This document shows, piece after piece, positions 27,237 to 36,171 of a stretch of 64,000 bases of DNA. The translations under genes were made by a program, and so were the position numbers. The DNA is from Streptomyces melanogenes (GTDB lineage Bacteria; Actinomycetota; Actinomycetes; Streptomycetales; Streptomycetaceae): the NCBI RefSeq assembly GCF_014649795.1, contig NZ_BMTS01000026.1, positions 18,508 through 82,507 on the forward strand. Reading direction: 5' to 3'. The notes beneath the pieces were generated by a model. The model worked only from the letters and a program-made list of their open reading frames with translations. It had not been told where the DNA came from and did not search any database. Within the stretch, counting starts at the first letter, position 1. Every line of letters begins with the position of its first letter.

Positions 27237-27251
27237 ATAAGCCTGAGTTAT
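27237..27251. promoter_or_regulatory. Candidate LysR box
   Basis: ATAAGCCTGAGTTAT contains the T-N11-A pattern (TAA-N7-TTA dyad) in the divergent intergenic region, just upstream of the LysR start. The position fits autoregulation and control of the operon starting at 27454. Pattern is short and could be chance. Confidence 0.35.
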
Positions 27252-27453
27252 CGGATCTTACTGATCTTCGGCGTTGATGGGCGCGGCAGGAAGCTGAAGG
27301 ATCGACATCGGCCCGGAGCCGCTGCCTGGTGACGGTGACACCGCACTGTCAGCGGGCCGCCGGCGGCCCGCTGGAGCGTGCCCGGACGGGAGACAAGTCC
27401 CGGTTGTACGGGGACGCCCCCGCACGCCCACACACTCAGGGAGGAAAACCATC

Positions 27454-28041
27454 ATGAAGCCGCTCGTCGCCGGCGTCGCCGTTCCCGAGGAGGACGTAAG
27501 CGCCGTTGTCAGGCTCGTCGCGCAAGTCGAATACGCCCAGCAGAACGGACTGCCGGACGCGTTCACGGAGCTGTTCGGCCAGGAGGCCGTGTGGACCGTT
27601 CCGCACGGCGACCCGCTGACCGGGTTGGCGGCGATCAGCGCCTTCGCCCGCAGGTCGCTGCCCGCCACGGTCCACCGGCCGCTGACCGTCACGTGTGAAG
27701 CCGAGTCCATCGTGTTCGTCCGGCCCGACCTCGCGGTGGTCAAGATCCGTCAGCGGCCGATCACCCGTGACGGGCGGCGCCTCGATGAGGTGCTCCGCGG
27801 TCACGACGGTCCGGGCCTGCGCAGCAGCCGGTGCGACAGACCCAGCGCGGCACAGCGCCGATGGGCATCCGTGGTGGCCGCCCACCCTGACGTGGCACCC
27901 GGCACCCCGGTGTACGTCCTGACCAAGGACGACACCAAGGACGACGGCCGATGGCGGATCGCCCTCGCCCAGAGCACCGCCTCCATCGATCACGACGCCT
28001 TCGAGGCGGACCGAACCCTACCGACCGGAGCACACTCATGA
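27454..28041 (+). CDS. SgcJ/EcaC-type SnoaL-like (NTF2-fold) protein with an unusual insert
   Basis: 195 residues; ATG preceded by GGGAGGA. The N-terminal part (FTELFGQEAVWTVPHGDPLTGLAAISAF) and C-terminal part (GTPVYVLTKDDTKDDGRWRIALAQ) match the NTF2-like SgcJ/EcaC group, usually about 130-145 residues. A stretch of about 35 residues between them (LRGHDGPGLRSSRCDRPSAA onward) has a composition unlike the rest and may be an insertion or a pair of compensating frameshifts. First gene of an operon: its last bases overlap the MFS start (ATGA). Proteins of this fold act as cyclases, isomerases or binding proteins; substrate unknown. Confidence 0.7.
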   Translation: MKPLVAGVAVPEEDVSAVVRLVAQVEYAQQNGLPDAFTELFGQEAVWTVPHGDPLTGLAAISAFARRSLPATVHRPLTVTCEAESIVFVRPDLAVVKIRQRPITRDGRRLDEVLRGHDGPGLRSSRCDRPSAAQRRWASVVAAHPDVAPGTPVYVLTKDDTKDDGRWRIALAQSTASIDHDAFEADRTLPTGAHS

Positions 28042-29231
28042 CGATCGCGGACACCACGGAGAGACCCGCCACGCGCGACGACGAGCGGGTACCGCTCACC
28101 AGATGGCTCGCGGTCGTCGCCATGGCGGTCGGGACGTTCGCCTTGGTCACGGTCGAATCACTGCCTGTCGGGCTGCTCCCCTTCATCGGAGAGTCCCTCG
28201 ACGTCTCCGAGGGGACCGCCGGGCTGATGGTGACGGTACCCGGCCTGGTCGCCTCCGTCACGGCGCCGCTGTTCCCGGTGGTGATCGGTCGGCTCGACCG
28301 GCGGGCCGCCCTGATCGGACTGATCACCCTGATGGTGTTGGCCAACGGACTGTCGGCCGCAGCGCCCGACTTCGTCGTGCTGCTGGGCTCGCGCTTCCTC
28401 GTCGGAATCAGCATCGGCGGATTCTGGGCACTCGCCGTGGGCCTCGCCGTGCGGCTGGTGCCGGAACGGTCCGTGCCCCGGGCCGTCTCGCTCGTCTTCG
28501 GTGGCGCGACGGCGGCCAATGTCCTCGGCGTCCCGGCCGGGACGCTGATCGGGGGACTGGCGGACTGGCGCACGGCCTTCGTGGCCGCGGGCGCACTGGG
28601 TCTCCTCGTCCTGGTGGCCCTGCTCTTCCTGCTGCCTCCCCTGCCCGCCCAACAGGTCGTCCAACTGCGCACGCTGCCACGGCAGTTCCGCAACCCCGTA
28701 GTGCGCGCCGGCGTCCTCTCCACCTTCCTCCTGGTCGGCGGTCATTTCGCCGCCTTCACCTTCGTCAGCCCGATCCTGCGCACCACCGCCGGGATCGGCG
28801 AAGGCGCGATCGGCCCGCTCCTCCTCGGCTTCGGCGTCGCCGGTATCCTCGGCAACTTCCTCGCCGCGGCGGCCTCGGAGCGCAACGTCCGCACGACCAT
28901 CCTCACTGTGAGCGTCCTGCTGACCGCGATCCTCGCGGTCTTCCCCTTCGCCGGCCGCACTCCGGTCGGCGGGGCCCTGCTGCTGATGGGATGGGGTCTG
29001 GCCTTCGGCGGCGTGCCGGTGGCCGTCCAGACGTGGATTCTCAAGGCGGCACCCGACTCGACCGAGGCAGCCACCGCCCTGAACACCTCCGTCTACAACC
29101 TCGCCATCGCACTCGGCGCCCTCTTCGGAGCCATCGTCGCCACCCACCTCACCCTCAACGGTGTGCTGATAACCGGGGCCGTCTTCACCCTCCTCACCTC
29201 CCTGGCCGTGCGGAGCGCGCGCAGGAGCTGA
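28038..29231 (+). CDS. MFS drug/metabolite exporter, DHA1 type
   Basis: 397 residues with about 12 membrane helices, complete in length for the AraJ/PbuE-like DHA1 group. Characteristic early segment TVESLPVGLLPFIGESLDVSEGTAGLMVTVPGLVAS and loop 2-3 motif GRLDRRAALIG. ATG 28038 overlaps the preceding stop. Divergent from the LysR gene and followed 104 bases later by an SDR, so it is probably induced with them to export a compound or its derivative. A different copy from the partial MFS at the left edge. Confidence 0.9.
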   Translation: MTIADTTERPATRDDERVPLTRWLAVVAMAVGTFALVTVESLPVGLLPFIGESLDVSEGTAGLMVTVPGLVASVTAPLFPVVIGRLDRRAALIGLITLMVLANGLSAAAPDFVVLLGSRFLVGISIGGFWALAVGLAVRLVPERSVPRAVSLVFGGATAANVLGVPAGTLIGGLADWRTAFVAAGALGLLVLVALLFLLPPLPAQQVVQLRTLPRQFRNPVVRAGVLSTFLLVGGHFAAFTFVSPILRTTAGIGEGAIGPLLLGFGVAGILGNFLAAAASERNVRTTILTVSVLLTAILAVFPFAGRTPVGGALLLMGWGLAFGGVPVAVQTWILKAAPDSTEAATALNTSVYNLAIALGALFGAIVATHLTLNGVLITGAVFTLLTSLAVRSARRS

Positions 29232-29335
29232 CCGGCGGACCGGGCACGCCCCCGCACGCACCCACCCGTAACACCGACACACCCCACCCGGCGGACCGAA
29301 CCGGGTACCTCACCTCCCAGACAGGAGCCGCGCAC

Positions 29336-30229
29336 ATGCACACCCCAGCCGACACCACGAGCCGCGTCTGGTTCATCACCGGCGCCAGCCGGGGCCTCGG
29401 CCACGCCTTCGCCGAAGCGGCGCTGAGGAGCGGCGACCGCGTCGCAGGCGCGGCCCGCACCACGGCCCCGCTGGAGGAGCTCGCGGCCGCCTACCCGGGG
29501 CAGGTCCTGCCCCTAGGGGTGGACGTGACCGACCGCGACGCGGTGTTCGCCGCCGTGACCGAGGCAGTGGGCCACTTCGGCCGGCTCGATATCGTCGTCA
29601 ACAACGCCGGAATGCTGTCGATGGGCATGGTCGAGGAGTTCACCGAGGCCGAGGCCCGGGCCCAACTGGACCTCAACTTCTTCGGCGCGCTCTGGGTCGC
29701 CCAGGCCGTCATGCCCGTCCTGCGGAAGCAAGGCTCCGGCCACCTCGTGCAGGTCTCCAGCATCGCCGCTCTGGGGGGCTTCCCCAGCACCGGCCTCTAC
29801 AGCGCCAGCAAGTTCGCCCTGGAAGGCCTCAGCGAAGCCCTCGCCGTGGAGGCAGCCGGCTTCGGGGTGAAGGTCAGCATTCTCCAGCCCGGCGGCTACT
29901 GGACGGACCTCTACACCGCCATGCGCAGCACCAGCCCCTTGGAGCCGTACGCGCCGCTGCGGGAGGAACTGGCCAGGCAGTTCGCCGAGGGGTCGGTCGA
30001 CAGCGATCCGCAGCTCGCCGCGGCGGCGCTGCTCAAGCTGGTCGACAGCGATGATCCGCCGCTGCGTCTTCTGCTGGGGAGCATGGTCTATGACCTCGCG
30101 TTCGACATCGCCCACACCCGCATGGACACCTGGGCGGCATGGGAGCACGTCAGCCGCGCCGCCGAACACGCGATTCCCGCGCCCGCGGTCGCGGATGGGG
30201 AGACCGGCTCGCAGCGGGAAACGCGATGA
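29336..30229 (+). CDS. Short-chain dehydrogenase/reductase
   Basis: 297-residue classical SDR. Cofactor motif TGASRGLGHAFA near residue 15, NNAG near 89, catalytic Ser in VSSIAALGG and Tyr-x3-Lys in YSASKFALEGLSEALA. After the active site the sequence ILQPGGYWTDLYT matches the group of Rossmann oxidoreductases often annotated as ketoreductases of unknown substrate. Long C-terminal tail (about 25 residues) looks disordered. The 104-base gap from the MFS gene contains only an AGGAG site. Probably part of the LysR-linked operon. Confidence 0.9.
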   Translation: MHTPADTTSRVWFITGASRGLGHAFAEAALRSGDRVAGAARTTAPLEELAAAYPGQVLPLGVDVTDRDAVFAAVTEAVGHFGRLDIVVNNAGMLSMGMVEEFTEAEARAQLDLNFFGALWVAQAVMPVLRKQGSGHLVQVSSIAALGGFPSTGLYSASKFALEGLSEALAVEAAGFGVKVSILQPGGYWTDLYTAMRSTSPLEPYAPLREELARQFAEGSVDSDPQLAAAALLKLVDSDDPPLRLLLGSMVYDLAFDIAHTRMDTWAAWEHVSRAAEHAIPAPAVADGETGSQRETR

Positions 30230-30305
30230 ACCGGCGGCACCGAGGCCCGGGTCAGGACGGACGGGCAGGGCGAACCGATCATTTCAATCCCGAGGGGGTC
30301 GCGAC

Positions 30306-30716
30306 ATGTCGTTCCGTACCACGGCCGAGGTCGTCCACCGCTTCAACCGCGCCTTCATCGACCATGACGCCTCCTCGCTCGGCGACCTGATCGCCGATGA
30401 CTGCGTGATGGAGGCGAAAGAACCGGCCCCCGACGGGACCCGCTACGAAGGCCGCGCCGCGTGCCTGGAGTTCTGCCGGGCACTCGCCGAGGACCGTACG
30501 GGCCGGTTCGACCCGGAGGCCGTCGTCGTCACCGGTGAACGGGCGACGGTCCGCTGGCGGTACCGCTTCGGCGACGGACCGGCCGACTCGATCCGGGGCG
30601 TGACGCTCGTGCTCGTACGGGACGGGTTGATCGTAGAGTCCCTCGGTTACGGCAAGACCACCGGCGACCTCCCGTCGGCCGGGGCCGAAGTCCACGAAAA
30701 GCAAGGGACGTCCTGA
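30306..30716 (+). CDS. SnoaL-like NTF2-fold protein
   Basis: 136 residues; ATG with GAGGGGG upstream, 76 bases after the SDR. Pattern FNRAFIDHDASSLGDLIADDCVMEAKEPAPDGTRYEGRAA is typical of the nuclear transport factor 2-like (DUF4440/SnoaL) proteins. Last gene of the LysR-linked group. Function in this family ranges from ring cyclisation to ligand binding and cannot be told from sequence. Confidence 0.8.
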   Translation: MSFRTTAEVVHRFNRAFIDHDASSLGDLIADDCVMEAKEPAPDGTRYEGRAACLEFCRALAEDRTGRFDPEAVVVTGERATVRWRYRFGDGPADSIRGVTLVLVRDGLIVESLGYGKTTGDLPSAGAEVHEKQGTS

Positions 30717-30827
30717 CGTGCGCGTCGGTGTGCGTCCGCCCGGAAGGTACGCCCCCGCCGGGGCAGGGACCAGACCTTCAGATCCGTCATATCAACGTTC
30801 ACGAAGATCACATCGGGGGAGTCATCA

Positions 30828-31880
30828 ATGTCGGTGAGTGCAAGAAGTCGGACGTGGACACGGGCGTCCGGCCGTGAGGTACCGGTGGCCGAGAGGTTCG
30901 ACTGGTTCACCGAGACGGTGTGCACGGACCTGTTGCCCGTGGAGATCAAAACCGATCGGGCGCATGACTTCCACGCCGACATCGGGGCAGTCGAGCTGGG
31001 CGCGCTCACGGTGTCGACGCTCGAGTTCTCGCCCGTATGGTCGCGCCGCACTCCGGCGCACATCAGGCGGGGCGACCCCGAGCAGTACCAACTCGCGCTG
31101 GTTGAGGACAATGCGATGAAGGCCTGCCAGCTCGGCCGGGACTCCGGCCTGGTCGTCGACGGCTTCATCGTCAGCAACACCTCGGCCCCGTTGGAGTGCG
31201 ACACCGACCGCGGGGGCGGACCGGTCCGCGTGATCGTCCTTCAGATCCCGAGATCGGAGCTGCCCCTACAAGCCAGGCGCGTCGACCACCTCGTTGCCCG
31301 TCGGCTTCCGCGCACCGGCCTCGGGGCGGTGATGGCCGACTTCCTGACGAGCCTTCGCGACAACGGCCCGGATTGCCGGAGCGAGGAGCTCCCGGCTCTC
31401 GGGCGGGTGGCCCTGGAGGTGGCCACGGCCTACCTGGCCGAGCAGCTCGGCACTCTGGAGTGCACCGCACCCGAGATCCGTGCCCGTGCTCTTCTCGAGC
31501 GGGCGAAGGTCTTCATCGAACGCAATCTGGGTGACCCCGAGCTAACCCCCCGAGCGGTCGCCGACCACCACAGCATCTCGCTGCGCGGCCTCTACGCGCT
31601 GTTCGGGGACGAGCCCGAGGGCGTCGCCGCCCTCATCAGGACCCGCCGCCTCGATCGCTGCCGCGCCGATCTCGCGCGGCGCGAGCTGTCCGCGCTGTCC
31701 GTTCAGTTGATAGCCGCCCGCTGGGGCTTCTCCAACGCCACCGTGTTCGGCCGCGCCTTCCGCCAGGCCTACGGCCTCACTCCGGGGGAGTACCGCAGCC
31801 ACGCGCTGGGTCCCGGCTCTGCACGTGAAGTCGAGAGATCGTGCACGCTGCGGCGACCGAGGCAGACCGTGCGCGCCTAG
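30828..31880 (+). CDS. AraC-family regulator
   Basis: 350 residues. N-terminal about 200 residues resemble the AraC_binding_2 (jelly-roll) domain (RFDWFTETVCTDLLPVEI; FIVSNTSAPLECD). The C-terminal two-helix-turn-helix DNA-binding domain is clear: FIERNLGDPELTPRAVADHH and LSVQLIAARWGFSNATVFGRAFRQAYGLTPGEYR. It precedes, in the same direction, the epimerase-like and metallo-beta-lactamase-like genes, which it may regulate. Ligand unknown. Confidence 0.92.
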   Translation: MSVSARSRTWTRASGREVPVAERFDWFTETVCTDLLPVEIKTDRAHDFHADIGAVELGALTVSTLEFSPVWSRRTPAHIRRGDPEQYQLALVEDNAMKACQLGRDSGLVVDGFIVSNTSAPLECDTDRGGGPVRVIVLQIPRSELPLQARRVDHLVARRLPRTGLGAVMADFLTSLRDNGPDCRSEELPALGRVALEVATAYLAEQLGTLECTAPEIRARALLERAKVFIERNLGDPELTPRAVADHHSISLRGLYALFGDEPEGVAALIRTRRLDRCRADLARRELSALSVQLIAARWGFSNATVFGRAFRQAYGLTPGEYRSHALGPGSAREVERSCTLRRPRQTVRA

Positions 31881-31950
31881 ATTCGATTTTGTCGTTGGTG
31901 AGGCGGGGAACACCCGCTTCAACTTGTCGAGGAGCAAAGGGGAGTGGGAC

Positions 31951-32823
31951 GTGAAGGTCCTGGTGCTGGGTTCCACCGGCTACATAGGGTCGGCCGTGGT
32001 GCAACGGCTCGCGGCGGAGGGCCACCAGGTGGTCCACTTCATGAAGGACGCGAGCCGGCCGCCGACCGACGCGACGATGGTGGTGGGCGACCTGACCGAC
32101 CCGGCCTCGCTGCGGGCGGCCGTCACCGATGACATCGACGCCGTGGTGAACCTCGCCACGCCGACCGGCGACGAGGCAGTGGACACGGCGGCCGTGGACG
32201 CGCTCACCGAGCGGCTGCGCGGCACCGGACGCGCCTTCGTCTACACCAGCGGTGTGTGGGTGCTCGGCGCCACCGGCGACGCGGCGGTCGACGAGGACGC
32301 GCCCACGAACGCGATCACCATCGTCGGCTACCGTCCGCGCATCGAGCAGCGGGTTCTGGCCACGGGCGGGGAGGACGTACGAGCCGTCGTCGTGCGGCCC
32401 GGCATCGCGTACGGCCGGGGCGGCGGCATACCCGCTCTGATGACCGGCTGGGCGCGCGAGCACGGCACCGGCCGTTACGTTGGATCGGCCGCGACCCGCT
32501 GGCCGATGGTCCACGTGGACGACCTCGCCGACCTGTTCGTGCTGGCGGTGGCCAAGGCCGGTGCGGGCAGCGTGCTGCACGGCGTGGCACACGAGGCGGT
32601 ACCGGTCGCGGCGCTGGCCGCGGCGGCCGACGTCGCCGCGGGCGGCACCGGCCGGGCCGAACCCTGGCCGCTGGAGCAGGCTGCCGAGGCCGTGGGCGGC
32701 CCCTTCGCCGAGGCCCTGGGCCTGAACCAGGTGGTGTCCGGGCAGCGTGCCGTCGCTGAACTCGGCTGGCACCCCAGCCGTCCGTCCGTCCTGACCGAGC
32801 TGGCCGGAGGCTACCGTGGCTGA
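31951..32823 (+). CDS. NAD(P)-dependent epimerase/dehydratase-like protein
   Basis: 290 residues. GTG 31951 was chosen because GGGGAG lies six bases upstream and it yields the canonical Rossmann start MKVLVLGSTGYIGSAVVQRL. NAD(P)-binding GxxGxxG is intact; VVNLATPTGD and FVYTSGVWVLG follow. The usual catalytic Tyr-x3-Lys is replaced by YRPRIEQR, as in many atypical extended SDRs of the NmrA/epimerase border group. Its end overlaps the next gene by eight bases. Role unknown; probably oxidoreductase or redox sensor. Confidence 0.82.
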   Translation: MKVLVLGSTGYIGSAVVQRLAAEGHQVVHFMKDASRPPTDATMVVGDLTDPASLRAAVTDDIDAVVNLATPTGDEAVDTAAVDALTERLRGTGRAFVYTSGVWVLGATGDAAVDEDAPTNAITIVGYRPRIEQRVLATGGEDVRAVVVRPGIAYGRGGGIPALMTGWAREHGTGRYVGSAATRWPMVHVDDLADLFVLAVAKAGAGSVLHGVAHEAVPVAALAAAADVAAGGTGRAEPWPLEQAAEAVGGPFAEALGLNQVVSGQRAVAELGWHPSRPSVLTELAGGYRG

Positions 32824-33646
32824 CCTCACCGGATCGACACTGCCCATCTGCCGCACCTGCGGCACGCAGTACGCTGCCCCGCGCCCCGACTGCCCGGTCT
32901 GCCTGGACGAGCGCCAGTACGTGGGACGCGACGGCCAGCAGTGGACCAGCCTCGCCGAGCTGCGCGCCGAAGGCCACCAGGGCCGCTTCGAGGAGCAGGG
33001 TCCAAACGTCCTCGGGATCGGCTGCACCCCCGAGTTCGCCATCGGCCAGCGCGCCCTGCTGCTGCGCACGGACGCCGGCAACGTGCTGTGGGACTGTGTG
33101 CCCTACCTCGACGACGCCATGATCCGGGAGATACGGGAGCTCGGCGGCATCACCGCGATCGCCATCAGCCACCCCCACTTCTACTCGGCCATGGTCGATT
33201 GGGCGCACGCCTTCGACGCCCCCGTCTACTTGCACGAGGCCGACCGCCGCTGGGTCGGTCGCCCCGACCCCGCCCTGCGCTTCTGGAGCGGGCAGACCCA
33301 CCGGCTGACCGACGAACTGACGCTGATCAACCCGGCCGTCCACTTCCCGGGAAGCACCGTCATGCACTGGGAGAACGGGCAGGGCGCGCTGTTCACCGGC
33401 GACATCGTCAACGTCGGCCCCGACCCCCGCTGGGTCAGCATCATGTACAGCTACGCCAACCACATCCCCGAGCGCCCCGACGCCGTCCGCGCCGCCGGCA
33501 AACTGCTCGCCGGGTACCGCTTCGACCGGATCTACGGTGCCTGGTGGAACCGCGTCGTCACCGCCGACGGCAACGAGGTCCTGGCACGGTCGGTAGACCG
33601 CTACCTGCATTTCGAAGAGGGACTGCCGACGGAGAGCGGTTCATGA
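32816..33646 (+). CDS. Metallo-beta-lactamase-fold hydrolase with N-terminal zinc ribbon
   Basis: 276 residues, GTG start overlapping the upstream gene. The N-terminus carries two Cys pairs (CRTCGTQYAAPRPDCPVC, about 12-29), a likely zinc ribbon. The MBL fold follows: VLGIGCTPEFAIGQRALLL, the metal motif region SHPHFYSAMVDW (HxH kept, the later Asp retained as MVDW), and GALFTGDIVNVGPDPRW. This group occurs widely in actinobacteria without an assigned reaction. Coupled translation with the epimerase-like gene suggests a joint role. Confidence 0.82.
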   Translation: MADLTGSTLPICRTCGTQYAAPRPDCPVCLDERQYVGRDGQQWTSLAELRAEGHQGRFEEQGPNVLGIGCTPEFAIGQRALLLRTDAGNVLWDCVPYLDDAMIREIRELGGITAIAISHPHFYSAMVDWAHAFDAPVYLHEADRRWVGRPDPALRFWSGQTHRLTDELTLINPAVHFPGSTVMHWENGQGALFTGDIVNVGPDPRWVSIMYSYANHIPERPDAVRAAGKLLAGYRFDRIYGAWWNRVVTADGNEVLARSVDRYLHFEEGLPTESGS

Positions 33647-33665
33647 CCCCCTCCGCGTGGGGATG

Positions 33666-35828
33666 TCAGCCGAGGACCTGGACTTCGGCGAGGGAGAGGG
33701 GACGGTCGGAGCCGACGAGCTGGACGCGTATGTAGCGGGCGCTCTGGCCGACGGGGAGGGTCAGGGTGCTGCCGACAGCGGTGGCCCGGTAGGTGTTCCG
33801 GACGCCGGCCTGGGTCTTGGTGACGTCGGGGTCGGTGGAGGTGAAGGGGGTGTCGGAGGTGAAGACGTAGAAGTCGTGCAGGCGCCCGGAGCAGCAGTCC
33901 GTGCGGTTCCACAGCTTGATGGAGTCGACGTACTGGCTGGAGCCGAGGTCGACTTGCCACCAGGGGTTGGTGTCCAGGGGCTTGTCGGTGGTGTGGGTGA
34001 CCGACCCCGCGAAGTAGTTGCCGTTGGTGTTGCCGTCCACGGCCCTGTCCGCGGTGGAGCGGGTGGTGTCCAGCGTGCTGGACTGGGTGGCGGGCCTGCC
34101 CAGGGCCAGGTTGGTACCGGTGCCGTCCATGTACAGGGCGAAGGTGGAGATCGCCGGGGGCAGGGCCCGCGAGCCGGTGATCCGCAGGCGGACCTTGCTG
34201 GTGGTGACCTTGTTGGAGAGCTTGAGCAGGCGGCGGTGACCGATGGTGGTGGAGTTGCCGGCCTGCTGCCAGGACGTGCCGTTCCAGGTGTCGACGGCGA
34301 AGCTCCGCACGCGCTGTCCGACCTGGAGGTTCTCCTGCAGGTCCACGGTGTTGAAGGTCTTGGGGGAGCCGAGGTCGAGCACGAGGCCGCCGGTCGTCCC
34401 GGTGGGCTGCCAGGCGGTGGCGTCGTCGGTGTCCAGGACGTTGGCGGGGTTGTTGCCGTTGGTGTTGGTGGTGCCGGTGTCATTTCCGGCGGTCGCTCCG
34501 GCCGCATAGTTGACAGCGTGGAGAGCCTTGATCCACTGCCCGAACTCATGCATGCGCGTGACCGCGTCCGCAGGCATGCGGCCGGTGTTGTCCGGGGCGA
34601 CGTTCAGCAGGAGCTGGCAGTTCTTGCCCACCGAGCCGTAGTACATGTTCTGCAGGGTTCCCAGCGAGACCGGAGTGGTGCCCGGGTGCCAGAACCAGTT
34701 GGGGGCCTGCAGTCGCCCGTCGCACTCGGCCGGCTGCCACCGCAGTAGCCTCCACGCGCTGCTGCCGTTGCTCTGCCGGGTCAGCTGGGCATCGTTGCCC
34801 AGGTTCAGGTCGGAGTTGCCGTCGGGCACGTTCAGCATCGTGTCGGCGGCGGTCGCCGGGTCGGCCGGCTTGTCGGCGTAGTCGGTGTTGTACGGGAGTG
34901 TGGACCACTCGCTCGCGCGTTGGGTGAGGCCCTCTTCGTTGCCGACCCAGCGGACGTCCGGGCCCCGGTCCTGGAAGATGGCGGCGTCCGGCTGGAGGGT
35001 GCGGATCATCTTGACCCAGTCCGCGAAGTTGTAGTTCTGGGTGACCTGATCGGCCCACGGGTTGGCGCCGTCCAGCCAGACCTCGGAGATCGAGCCGTAC
35101 TTGGTGAGCAACTCGTACAGGGTGTTCATGTAGTAGCGGTTGTAGTCGTCGGCGGTGAAGTCGAAGACCGTACCGTTGCCGCCGCCGATGCTGGGGATCC
35201 GGGTGGCCTTGGGCGTGCTGCCGTTGCCGTAGGTGCCGGTGGTCGTCCTGGTCTCGAACTCGTGGCCGTCGGCGGGCGACAGGTAGACGCCGACCTTGAT
35301 GCCGTACTTGCGGGCCGAGTCGGTGAACGACTTGAAGACGTCGCCCTGGCCGTTCATCCAGGCGCTGGACGACACTCCGTGGCGGGAGTAGGCCGACTGG
35401 AACATGAGCATGCCGTCATGGTGCTTGGCGGTGAAGACGAGCTTCTTGAAGCCCGCGTCCTTGAACGTCGCCATCCACTGGTCGGTGTCCAGGTCGGTCG
35501 GGTTGAACACGTTCGGGTTCTCCTTGCCGGAGCCCCACTCGACACCGGTGAAGGTGTTCGGGCCGAAGTGGACGAACCCGGTCAGCTCCTCGCGCTGCCA
35601 TGCGAGTTGTCGGCGTGACGGTGTCAGCGTCGCCGCTTTCTCGAGGATCTGCGCGGAGGTGTCGGTCGGGCTGATCGCGACGACGGGATTCGGGGTCGGC
35701 GCGGCCGCGGCTGCGGGCACGGCGCAGACGAGGCTGCCACCGAACGCCGCGAGCACACCGAGCCCGGCGATTGCGGACCGCCACGTGCTGCGGTGTGGTG
35801 CTGGTTGGTCCATGGGCTTTCTGGACAT
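33666..35828 (-). CDS. Secreted alpha-L-fucosidase, GH29, with C-terminal F5/8-type domains
   Basis: 720 residues from ATG 35828 (GAGGAG upstream). Signal peptide: MSRKPMDQPAPHRSTWR, hydrophobic SAIAGLGVLAAFGGSLVCAV, then PAAAAAP. GH29 catalytic domain about 60-460: FVHFGPNTFTGVEWGSGKE, LVFTAKHHDGMLMFQS, and the nucleophile region EVWLDGANPW (Asp). Two discoidin/CBM32-like regions follow (about 480-600 and 610-720; NLALGRPATQSS, WWQVDLGSSQYVDSIKLWNR), which usually bind galactose-type sugars. It hydrolyses fucosyl residues outside the cell and probably feeds glycan use. Stand-alone gene, convergent with the MBL gene 20 bases away. Confidence 0.93.
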   Translation of the reverse strand: MSRKPMDQPAPHRSTWRSAIAGLGVLAAFGGSLVCAVPAAAAAPTPNPVVAISPTDTSAQILEKAATLTPSRRQLAWQREELTGFVHFGPNTFTGVEWGSGKENPNVFNPTDLDTDQWMATFKDAGFKKLVFTAKHHDGMLMFQSAYSRHGVSSSAWMNGQGDVFKSFTDSARKYGIKVGVYLSPADGHEFETRTTTGTYGNGSTPKATRIPSIGGGNGTVFDFTADDYNRYYMNTLYELLTKYGSISEVWLDGANPWADQVTQNYNFADWVKMIRTLQPDAAIFQDRGPDVRWVGNEEGLTQRASEWSTLPYNTDYADKPADPATAADTMLNVPDGNSDLNLGNDAQLTRQSNGSSAWRLLRWQPAECDGRLQAPNWFWHPGTTPVSLGTLQNMYYGSVGKNCQLLLNVAPDNTGRMPADAVTRMHEFGQWIKALHAVNYAAGATAGNDTGTTNTNGNNPANVLDTDDATAWQPTGTTGGLVLDLGSPKTFNTVDLQENLQVGQRVRSFAVDTWNGTSWQQAGNSTTIGHRRLLKLSNKVTTSKVRLRITGSRALPPAISTFALYMDGTGTNLALGRPATQSSTLDTTRSTADRAVDGNTNGNYFAGSVTHTTDKPLDTNPWWQVDLGSSQYVDSIKLWNRTDCCSGRLHDFYVFTSDTPFTSTDPDVTKTQAGVRNTYRATAVGSTLTLPVGQSARYIRVQLVGSDRPLSLAEVQVLG

Positions 35829-36171
35829 GCCTTGCTCCTCTGAGGAGGCGTGCAGTTGGCCGGACGGCGCCACCGTAGGGCACGTCAGACATCCGATCAA
35901 TGCCCTGAGTTCATCGCGTTTATTTGGCCAATATTCGGTGATCGCCCATTGTCTGGGCTAACTGATCGGGTCTCTACGTGCAGCGAGGCCATCTGTTGTC
36001 GGGTCTAGCCCCGGACGTTTGGCGCCGATCCGGCGTGACCGCCGACTCGGCCGAGTACGCCACGCTGAGCCCCGAGCACGAGGTCTACCGGCGAGCCCGG
36101 ATCACGCAGCGATGAGTTTCCCGTGCCGCGCTGGTCTATCCGCCGGACACCCACGAACGGAAGGCTGGGCC

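Noticed and set aside
36001..36115. Frame ending VTADSAEYATLSPEHEVYRR as a real gene
   Set aside because: Protein-like but very short with no start or ribosome site; at best the tail of a deleted gene.
36001..36171. Longer N-terminus for the RibD/DHFR-like protein using the upstream open frame
   Set aside because: The family's proteins start with M/V-R-K-L-I-Y-G-M; the 51 upstream residues are Arg/Pro-rich and unlike the family.
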